From Stichopus chloronotus (lineage: Eukaryota; Echinodermata; Holothuroidea; Aspidochirotida; Stichopodidae): 64,000 nt of DNA. Positions within the stretch are counted from its first letter, which is position 1. Each line of letters begins with the position of its first letter. The position numbers and the translations under genes were made by a program. This document shows, one piece after another, positions 55,395-64,000 of the stretch. The stretch lies in assembly GCA_021234535.1 (NCBI GenBank), contig CM037837.1, forward strand, positions 4,628,218 to 4,692,217, written 5' to 3'. The notes beneath the pieces are model-generated. The model ran no database searches and was not told where the DNA came from. It saw nothing but the letters and a program-made list of their open reading frames with translations.

Positions 55395-57570
55395 TTTTTC
55401 ATTGCTTTCTAGTAAATCACCATTTACTTCTGGCCTTCCAGCTGAATTTTATAAAACTTTCTGGGAGGAAGTAGGTGAGCTCGTCCTTAACTCTTTTAAC
55501 TATGCCCACCAGAGAGGCTACATTGAAGACCAGCGGGGACCGGTGTGCATTACACTTATCCCCAAGCTTTCAAAAGATCACCGTTTTACAAAAAATGGTG
55601 TCCTCTTGCCCTATTAAACGTTGATTACAAAATCATTGCTAAAAGTCTTGGAAACCGTCTCAAGAATGTTCTTTCTTGCTATAGGTCCAGAGCAGACCGG
55701 TTTTTTAAAGGTCGTTATATAGGAGAGAACATTAGATGTACTTTGGATGTTATTTACCACTGTGATACCCATCAAGTGCCTGGTGCTCTTCTTTTTTAGA
55801 CTTTGGAAAGGCCTCTGATAGTTTAGACCTAGAATTTCTTTTCAATACTCTTTCCTTTTTTAATTTTGGTAATGATTTCAAGTACTGGATTATGACGCTT
55901 TACAATAATAATACTTCATGTGTGATGAATAATGGTTTTTCTTAAGAGTTTCTAGAGGAGTTCGTCAAGGATGCCCACTGAGTCCGTACCGCTTCATCTT
56001 CTGCAGTGAATTAGTTAATTAAGTTTAATCGTAGTGTTAATGGTATTTCAATAGCCAATCGCACCTCTAAAATTTCCAGTTATGCTGATGACACAGTCAT
56101 TACTGCGAATGGTTCCAATTTCACTATCAATGAAGTCATCAATGTTTTAAATGGATTTTCTCAGTCTTGTCACCTAACCTTCGAAAGTGATGTCTCTTTC
56201 CAGTAGGTCGTTTATTTCACACATCACCTGATTATTTGCAAGACTTTCTTTTTAGTATGAGTGATGGACCTATAACGTATCTCGGAATTCCCTTTACTCA
56301 TCATGCAGACGATTGTTTTTTTTTTCAATGTAAATTACTTACCAAATCTCTCTAGGGTTAAACATCTTTTGAATGCCTGGTCATCCAGAGAACCTCACAC
56401 CGATTAGGAGAGTTTTAATTATTAAAACATTTGCCATTTCACAACTATAGTTTTTTTTTACTGTCTGTTTTACCGAACCCTCCAATTCACTTTTTCCGGG
56501 AGTTAGACCCCGTTTTTTAAAAGTTTATCTGGTCCAATAAGACTGACAAAATTAAACGTTCTATGTTATTTAACAATAAAAGTAATGGTGGACTCAATAT
56601 GATTGATATAAAGCTTTTCTCCAAAAGTCTTAAATGTAAATGGGTAAAACTTTATCTTGATAACAGTAAGGGAGGGTGGAAAGCATTTTTTGATCTATCG
56701 CTTAAACGTTATGGTGGCGAATTTTTCTTTAAATGTAATTATAATAAAACCGATATTGATATTTCTAACACATTTTTTACGAGGTTTGTAGTGCATGGGC
56801 AGTATTCTAGTACTCAGTGCATTATAAACAATTCTTATACCAAAATTAATAGGAACCTTGTTTCTTCGAGTTTGTTCATTTCTAGGCATGTATACGCTGT
56901 TAAGAAGTTTTTCATAAGAACGGTAATGCTCTCATTTCAATCATATCAATTCACGGACAAAATTTAATATTACTAGCAATTTTTCGTTCACCTTCTACTT
57001 TGGAATTTTGGAAGCAATTCCTAGAGAGTGGAAACTAAATATTAATAGAATCGAACTGACTTCTGACGATGACACTCGTCTAATAAATTCCCAGCCTCGC
57101 CCTACCAAGACTGCCTACAATTATTTCATCAAGCCATATTTGACGTCTCCAAAATCTATTTCAAAATAGGAAGAAATTGGTTAAAATAACATAAACTGGA
57201 GACAAGTTTTTCTGTTACCCTACAAAGCAGTTCGTGATGCGAAAGTTCAATACTTTCAGTTTCGTTGTATACATAGAATTATTGGTACTAACATGTTTTT
57301 ACATAAAATTAAGCTTAAAGATTTCCCTGTATGTATTTTTTGTAACTCTGATATTGAAACAATTGAACATTTATTTTGGTCTTGCAGAGTAACTCAGGAT
57401 TTTGGCCAAATATTTGCAATTATCCTTTATTCACATAACATTCTCACCTCAGATTGTGTAATTTTCGGTTCTTTAAAGATATCAATAACCCTATCATTTT
57501 TTTTTTATACTTCAATATATACTTTCTATAAAATTGCCAGAAGCACAAGCATTTCTTCACAGGTTTAGTT
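55395..57570 (+). mobile_element. Dead L1/Tx1-like LINE, reverse transcriptase
   Basis: In successive frames it reads KSPFTSGLPAEFYKTFW, LLNVDYKIIAKSLGNRLKNV and GRYIGENIR. LDFGKASDSLD follows (palm motif A, with the expected Phe-Asp region altered), then SYADDTV (motif C, about 56,080) and YLGIPFTH. The distal part has GGLNMIDIKLFSKSLKCKW and CIFCNSDIETIEHLFWSC, the Cys/His knuckle of L1/Tx1-type ORF2. Multiple stops and shifts; 5' truncated. No poly-A tail or target duplication was identified. Confidence 0.82.
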
Positions 57571-60500
57571 TTATATTAGAAGTAGAGCACCATATTTTGT
57601 GTAAACGTAATGACCACTTGCTTCTTCAAAGTTTTTTATGAAACGTTAAGAACGTAATGTTCTATATATGTTCTAATATTATTTTCTCCTGTAAACCACT
57701 ACTTGTTCAAAGTATAAAATGAGATGGACAATTACTTGTCTTCTTTTTTTCTTTCTTTTCTTCTTTTTCCTTTTTCTCTTTTCCTCCTTCTTATCCATTT
57801 GTATAAAGAAATAATTTCATACATGATTTCCTCATTTAATATTTCGTCTTCCACAATACAAAATGTGTGAGCACTGTATGCTTTAATTAAAGAGCACACC
57901 ACTCAGAAATTGCACATATGTAAATATTGGTTTTAGAAAACCAAGATAAATTTCTAATTAACAAACGATAGAATTATAAATTATCTGTCATGTACGATAT
58001 TCAAGCAAAAAGAAAGAAATAAACCATGGATGGAAAAAAGAACCCGGAAATAACGAATCTTGTACACATATTTACTTTATGAATGCAGCAGTCATAATAA
58101 TAGCCTATACGTCTAAATATCATTTACAGATGACACATCCCCAACTGAATTTCATTGCAATGTAAAATTACATGTGATGTGGACTAATTTTGGGTGTGTC
58201 AAAATCAGTGCCCAACCAGTTATCTTTTCCTTTCCATATTTCTTCAGGTTGCTGTCCTTGTTCTATACACTTTTACGTGTAGCCTACACTACAAATAGTT
58301 GCTTCTCAAAATCATTTTTATACCAATTTTTATCCTCTCTATGAGGGTATGTGCAACACTTTGCTACTCCATCTGTTCTGAAGAGTAAGGAATTTTGGCC
58401 AGGCAATAGGAAGTTGCCTTATAGGCGAGTGCCATCCAAACCATGCCAGACCAGTGTGTTTTCTGTTAAGTAAAGTAAGTATTTAGTGAGTGTTAAATAC
58501 AGTTCAGTTACCTTCAACCTTTCGAGGGGCAAAGATGTCGAAAAAAAGGTTGTTTCATTGAAATACGTTAACAAAAAGAAAACGCAGGGAGCCTAGAAAT
58601 GACGGGAGCTGTAAAAACTGTCTCTCTAATTCATGGGCGTCAATGTGGGGGGGGGGGGGGGACATGGGACACGTCCCCTTACATTTCTTTGCAATGTTTC
58701 TTTGCCGTGCTATGTTAATGGACAAAAGGATATAAGGGATTGACGCACGTTCTCTCCTCATAAATACACCAACAAAATGTCAAATTACCCGAAAAAGAGA
58801 TCTTAGGTAAAAATTCTGTTTGTGAACGTGTACTTGAATGAATTGTTGGTATACACTCAGGGATGGCGTGACCGGGGAAGGTCCACCTATCAACAAAACA
58901 AATGTCAGAGCTACGATAATCGGAAAATCTAAATAAGCCAGTTAGAGTTTTTCTTATTTCAGTGTAACACATTGTATGATGTAAAAAGATGCCAAATATT
59001 GTACCAGATTGTGATGTTACCTGGTAATTGAAACATTTTCATCAAATGTGAAATTTCATCTGAAGTTTCATATGAACTCATATTTCAGTCTAGGAGTGAG
59101 GATAGTTGGAAAGTCTGACATACCAGCTGGAGCTTTTCATATCTTAATCTAGCACATTTTATGACTTCAAAAGAAGCTAAGTATTGCACTAGATTTCATC
59201 TAAGTTTGGGGTGGGGACACCTCTTCCCTTACAACCCTCTCACAGATCTATACCAACCATTACTCTTCTCATGCTTGCCCATCTAGTATGGCATCTTTTT
59301 CAATGTGGCTGTGATTTTCAAAAGTTATCGGTACAAGAACGAGTTTTACTTTGTCATGCAATAATTGACGGTTGTAGCAAACTAATAAACACCTGTAATG
59401 AGAGTAAAAATTGTTGGAATAACTTTTCTGAAACCAGAATTTTTCCGGGAAAGAAACGACTGCAACAGATGCAAAATGTTGCAGATGAAGGTCACTTGCT
59501 AGTCGAAAATTTCTTTAAAAAAAGGAAAACCTGTCATTGTTAGAAAGTAAAAACTGTTGAATGAACTTTTCAGAAAATTACGATAGCATAAATATTCTAG
59601 ATAAGAGCAATCAAAATTAGTACTAGTTTTAAGTAGAATGATTGTTTCTCATTAATTGAGAAATTGCAGACATAAGAGCCCGATTTCAAGGCTGGGTACA
59701 TGAATTCCAGATCACCTAGTAAGTGCGGTTTCCAACCATCTGAGGGATTTGTAAAGACCTAAATTTTTCAGGTACGTCAACCGATGGTGGAGCTCCTCTT
59801 AGACAGTCATATCAACAGTGCGCGCAAAAGACTTTTGCCCTCAGGCTAGGTCATATGTGCTCGATATGTGATATCGATGACATATAAGCAAAATGTGCAT
59901 CAATCATTAGAACTTGGCTGTGCTATGGTACTGTTTGTTTGCATTCTATTCACAGTTATCTTCTGCCTAACCGACGGAATTTTTTCCGAAAAAAATTGGT
60001 TGAGGGTTCTGAACTACTCTCCATGAGAGGTTTTCAGGAATTGTATATGTATTTTTCATAGATGCGCTGACTCATTTAGCCCTCCGCTTACATAGTGATC
60101 CAACTCATTAATTAGTAAAAAACACACTCGGGCAAACTGTCGTCCCTCCCCCTCAAAAAGAGAGAGAGAGAGAGAAAGTTCCCACTGAGTCCCTACGCCT
60201 ATGTTCTCAGCCTCAAATATTTGTAAAGTATTCAAATGAAAGAGAATGTGTAATTCAGTATGATACTTGTATCACCTCAACACCGATATGATATGTATTT
60301 ACCGTACCATTTTTCATGGGTCGATTTTTACATGAATTGAAGAACTGAAGGCATTATATCCCTATTTCAAGGCTGTGTATGTGCAGCTTAGGGCCGTCGG
60401 GAAATACTATTTCAAAAATGATTTGAATGAAAACTGTCAGCCACTGCATTATCTTTTACACCCACTACATTGTCTTTTACACTTTTTGTCGTCATGAAGA

Positions 60501-60619
60501 ATTTAAAATCATATGGCGGAATTAACCAACTGAAACCTATTTATTTTCCAGATTGTCCGAATGGTGCAATTGAAAGTCTGACCAAACTTTTGGAAATCAA
60601 ATTTCAATGTTTTTACTTC
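57571..60619. other. Non-coding DNA between LINE and BEL-like element
   Basis: A pyrimidine tract at 57,740-57,795, a G run near 58,650 within a GGGCGTCAATG-type repeat fragment, a loosely repeated unit near 58,930-59,200, and a GA tract near 60,160. No gene recognised. Confidence 0.45.
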
Positions 60620-62140
60620 TTGTCTACGCAATCGCTTTAACTGATCAGGACATTAAATCTAACAGAAGCCGAAATTAATGAGGTTGATGGAAATATCGAC
60701 ATCAAAGGAACGGATGAATTGGCAACAGACGCCCACCGACAACTACAGCTATTGCAAGAGGTTCATAAGTCTTATCTGGGTACTATAGACGATGATGCGG
60801 GATTTGACCAGGCAGAAACCTGGACGCAGGAATGCCAGTCAAAGTACGCAAATGTAGTAAAAAGAGTTCGGGTGCGAAAAGGACTGGAAAGGAGTATCAG
60901 CCTGAGGGTTATAACCGAGGACAAGGTGGATAATATGGACAATATGAATAACATGGGACAATCAGGACAGTAATGTTAACAAAAGGAATAATTCTGAGAG
61001 TGTCATGAATGACCTTTGTTTGTGCTTTGAATTGCCCAAGGTAGAGATTCAATAGTTTTCCTGAGATTCATGCCAGTATTGGTTTTTCATTTCTAAGTTT
61101 GAGACGAATTTTGCATTTAAGCTAAGTAATTCAGCATCTGTTTTACAATATTTGATTTAATTTTACTCAGGGGAGGCACGGGCTGGTATTGAAACATGTA
61201 CGCTATTGGGAGAGGGAGGTTACGAACAAGCTCTAAGTATACTGAAAACTCCGTTCGGGCAACCCCATTTAGTCTTAAATGCACTCATGACTAAAGAGAA
61301 AGCATTAACTCCTGGAGATGCAAAGGTTATATGGGCTCTTGTGGGAGATATGATCCAATTTGAGGTGACACTATCTCAAATGGGGTATACGTTGGATTTG
61401 AACTGCACATTTAATATCCTTAGAAGTCAGTCTAATTCTCTACCAAAATTTATGTAAGCAAAATGGGTGCGGACAAAGGCTCATGAATTATTAGAAAATA
61501 ATGAACCAACATTTACGATATGTTTATTGAATCCCAAGCAATGTTAGGTAGACATTTGAAGAGTGATAAAATGGACCGACAGTTAGGCAAACTGCGAATA
61601 GCAGTGACACACAGCACGCAAGAAAGGCTGAAAATAGTCAGTCCAACAGTAACGAAGGTAAATGTCGTTGTCGCTACGGATTACGTAAGTTGTGAAATTA
61701 TACGATTTTCAAGGGTCTTAGTGCAGATGATCGATGGCAGTTATGAACACAGAAGAAAGGTTGCTTTAAGTGTTGTCTTAGGACAACACATGGTAAGAGA
61801 TTGCAGGAGACAGGTGACATGTAATTTACAGGGTTGTGTCAGTGATCATAACAGGTTACTGCAACAAAATCAAAGCTTCAAGAAATGAAAATGTATTAAC
61901 TCAATTCGAAATTCTTGAACCCTCTCTTCGACTTTTGAAGGGAAGCAACCCAACCCAAATTCTGACAGTTTTCAAGTATTCTTCACCGAGGTTAGTATCA
62001 ATCAGGCTACTAGGAATACATGGTTCAAGGAAAAGGGTTTTCTTTAGGAGTAATACCTGCTGTAGCAAAGAAAGGAAAGAAAATATTAACCATTAATGTA
62101 CTTCTTGATGATGGAAGTCCAGGCAATGTTACATAAATAG
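60620..62140 (+). mobile_element. BEL/Pao-like LTR retrotransposon remnant, gag to protease
   Basis: A coiled N-terminal gag part (60,719-60,973) is followed by GEGGYEQALSILKTPFGQPH (61,206 on), the conserved core of BEL/Pao gag. A zinc knuckle of the form HMVRDCRRQVTCNLQGC with DHNRLLQ lies near 61,790-61,855. An aspartic-protease-like NVLLDDGSPGN is at about 62,092, where family members have LLDDGS. Stops and frame changes separate the blocks. Reverse transcriptase and LTRs are absent in the window. Confidence 0.75.
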
Positions 62141-63340
62141 TGACGTAGATCTTAGAAATGAAGGGAGCTGGACAAACGTGTCTCTCGAGTTGTATTTTCT
62201 TTTTTCACTTCCTCTGGGGAACACCATCTTATATATCAAATAAATCTGAGTAGTCCTGGCAAAAACAAAATGCTTTTGTTTGGCGCTGTGTGCAGAGAGG
62301 GATGAGTCATCTATGGTCTGCAAAGTTAGTTCGCGCTGAATGTATGCAGTATAATTTATGAACGAAAAAATATTCATTTTGAGACTTAGCTTTTCACTCC
62401 CGAGAGAGATGAAACCTGAGAGCAAGCACCCTGAACCATGTGCGGCTGCCCCGCTGTCAAACGTCTTGGCCTCAGTCATTAAAGCTTTCACTACACCTTG
62501 TTTTCACTCTACGCGACAATTTTTAACCCTCACAGTTGCTTTGCTCTCTGTACAACCCCCTTCTCAAATCTTAAATCGTGGTGCTGCCATTTACTCATAT
62601 CATTGGGGCCTCAGCAGTTGGTTAATTATGGTAATTAAATGACCTTGTAATTTGGTGTATTCTGTGGGTGTTTCTCTCTCTCACTCTCTCTCTCTTACGT
62701 TCAGAGAATTTTTTGGGTGTAATTTATGCATACCCATTGTGCTTCAACCCTATTACCAAGTAGCAAAACCTGTAGTTATTTATTATTTAAAGCGTGTTTG
62801 ATCCTCCATTTACACTGAGCTATAGGCTGCGGTACTTGTTAGTGTGTTATCAGTTCAACGAACGCTTGAATCAATTTTTTTTATCAATTTTGAATCAATC
62901 CGACAAATTAAAATAAATGTAACTGGAAGACTTTTTTTGATCATCTATAATCCATGACTTTAATACTTTATCAGTTATGAGTTGAACTTACTCTGCACCA
63001 TTGCAAACAATGAAACGACAATTTACAGTACAGTATGCCAGTTTACAATATGCCAACTGTGCCAAGTATGAAAAAAAGATAGCTAAATCAATAAACTAAA
63101 ACAAACACTGAAACTGACATGATGCTTTCAAATATTTGCAAGTCCATGTTGTGCGTACTGAGCTACTGTATATTGAACACATTGCATATTATTAATCGAA
63201 ATATCCACCAAATCAAGGGAGTGTTGTGCTCATTTAAGACTTGAAGAAATAGTTATTAAAAGTTATTTTTATGTTGTGATTGAATAAGTATGATGGAAAT
63301 CAACTACTGTATACTATCACACACTAGCTCTTAGGCCACA
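62141..63340. other. Non-coding DNA
   Basis: A TC tract at about 62,670-62,695. No gene recognised on either strand. Confidence 0.45.
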
Positions 63341-63359
63341 CCCATGGTACATTTTCTAC

Positions 63360-63663
63360 TGACACACTGACTTCTGTACCCTTGTGTACGGTATATATAG
63401 TGCTTTCCAAGGTAGCACAAACGATTTCAAACGTTATACAACGTTTGTAACGTTTTGACAAGGGTGTAAGAACGTGCAGGTTACCTGCAGGTTTTGAAAT
63501 GATGCACAATGTACGACTTCTGTACCCTTGTGTACGGCATATACACTGTACACTGCTTTCCAAGGTAGCCCAAAACGATTTCAAATGTTATACGTTTCTA
63601 ACGTTTTGACAAGGTTGTAAGAACGTTTTGTGTTACCTGGGTTGTAAAATGATACACAATGTA
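63360..63663. repeat. Tandem duplication of about 150 bp
   Basis: Two units share cgacttctgtacccttgtgt or its close match, ctttccaaggtagc, acgatttcaaa, taacgttttgacaagg, gtaagaacgt and gatrcacaatgta. No coding meaning. Confidence 0.85.
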
Positions 63664-64000
63664 GGAAACTCAACAGATTTTTTTTTTAATGAAAATGGGC
63701 AAAAAAGCCTTTTTGAAATTTTAACCAGTAATAAAAAGGGGATAGAGTTGTTTGTAGAAGTGAAAATCAAGTTCATGAAATATCGCAAAACAAGGTCACA
63801 GGTCAACAAGACAAATTCCCAAAATTATTTTCGTTGCTCTGGGACCATGTTACCCCCATTGTGTTATGGAAGTGAGAGCAAAGTGCACCCACCTACGGAA
63901 GCTTACAAGTGCCGTCAAGATAAAAAATAACTTGTCGCCGTAACCTACATTCTTTGGCAATATGTCTAGATAACAAGAAAATGTAACATAAAAATGGTAA
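63664..64000. other. Window end, non-coding
   Basis: A 100-codon open frame at 63,628-63,930 crosses a T run and has no recognisable domain, so it is not called. Confidence 0.4.

Noticed and set aside
58630..58750. GGGCGTCAATG ... ATTGACGC inverted words around a poly-G tract
   Set aside because: Only about 8 bases match inversely; related to a low-complexity repeat also seen near 44,060, but not delimitable.
58930..59200. Loose tandem repeat with cagtgtaacacatt and ctagcacatttta
   Set aside because: Divergence is too high to separate from AT-rich coincidence by eye.
1..64000. CRISPR arrays, bacterial operons, tRNA or rRNA genes
   Set aside because: Repeats are minisatellites or microsatellites without regular spacers, gene structure is eukaryotic, and no tRNA or rRNA sequence was recognised by eye; a covariance-model scan would be needed to exclude small RNAs.

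Overview
The window is nuclear DNA from an animal, most likely a marine invertebrate deuterostome such as an echinoderm. The grounds are abundant TAGGCCTA-type intergenic words, long introns with GT-AG boundaries, AGGTCA-bearing minisatellites, and a dense mix of old transposons (Polinton, Penelope-like, DIRS-like, BEL/Pao-like and two LINE types). The species cannot be fixed from the sequence. Few intact host genes are present.

Layout. 0.8-14.7 kb (+): a spliced gene of MULE-transposase ancestry, with a C2HH-type DNA-binding region split over three small exons and a large last exon carrying the transposase-like core and a SWIM zinc finger. Its introns hold a 267-bp MITE candidate and several minisatellites, and the last exon has two frame changes. 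14.7-18.6 kb: duplicated non-coding DNA, a LINE 3' fragment (-) and a decayed Penelope-like GIY-YIG endonuclease (+).

18.6-34.1 kb: a Polinton/Maverick (virus-like, self-synthesizing transposon) bounded by inverted repeats of about 108 bp. The minus strand carries protease, double-jelly-roll capsid protein, pVI-like protein, a penton remnant, chromodomain integrase, packaging ATPase and protein-primed DNA polymerase B, all damaged. Two proteins stay open: a WW-PC4 fusion (187 aa) and a 241-aa protein with a Cys/His cluster. A second small PC4-like gene also lies in the cluster. The polymerase has an N-terminal Pin1-like WW domain. The right arm holds a small plus-strand gene with a TATA box, three copies of a related 3' exon, and a CCAAT-rich repeated region.

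34.4-52.6 kb: a segmental duplication of a two-exon minus-strand gene for a type II membrane protein (signal anchor, filamin-like Ig domain, NXPE/PC-esterase-like domain). The left copy is intact (655 aa predicted). The right copy is a pseudogene and carries an inserted DIRS-like fragment of about 2.1 kb. 55.4-57.6 kb: a dead L1/Tx1-like LINE (+). 60.6-62.1 kb: a BEL/Pao-like gag-protease remnant (+). The rest is non-coding DNA with microsatellites and short duplications.

The best candidate for something new is the Polinton's accessory cargo: WW and PC4 modules joined to each other and to the replication polymerase, suggesting the element once recruited or mimicked host transcription machinery. 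All functional statements rest on reading motifs by eye; no database search was run.
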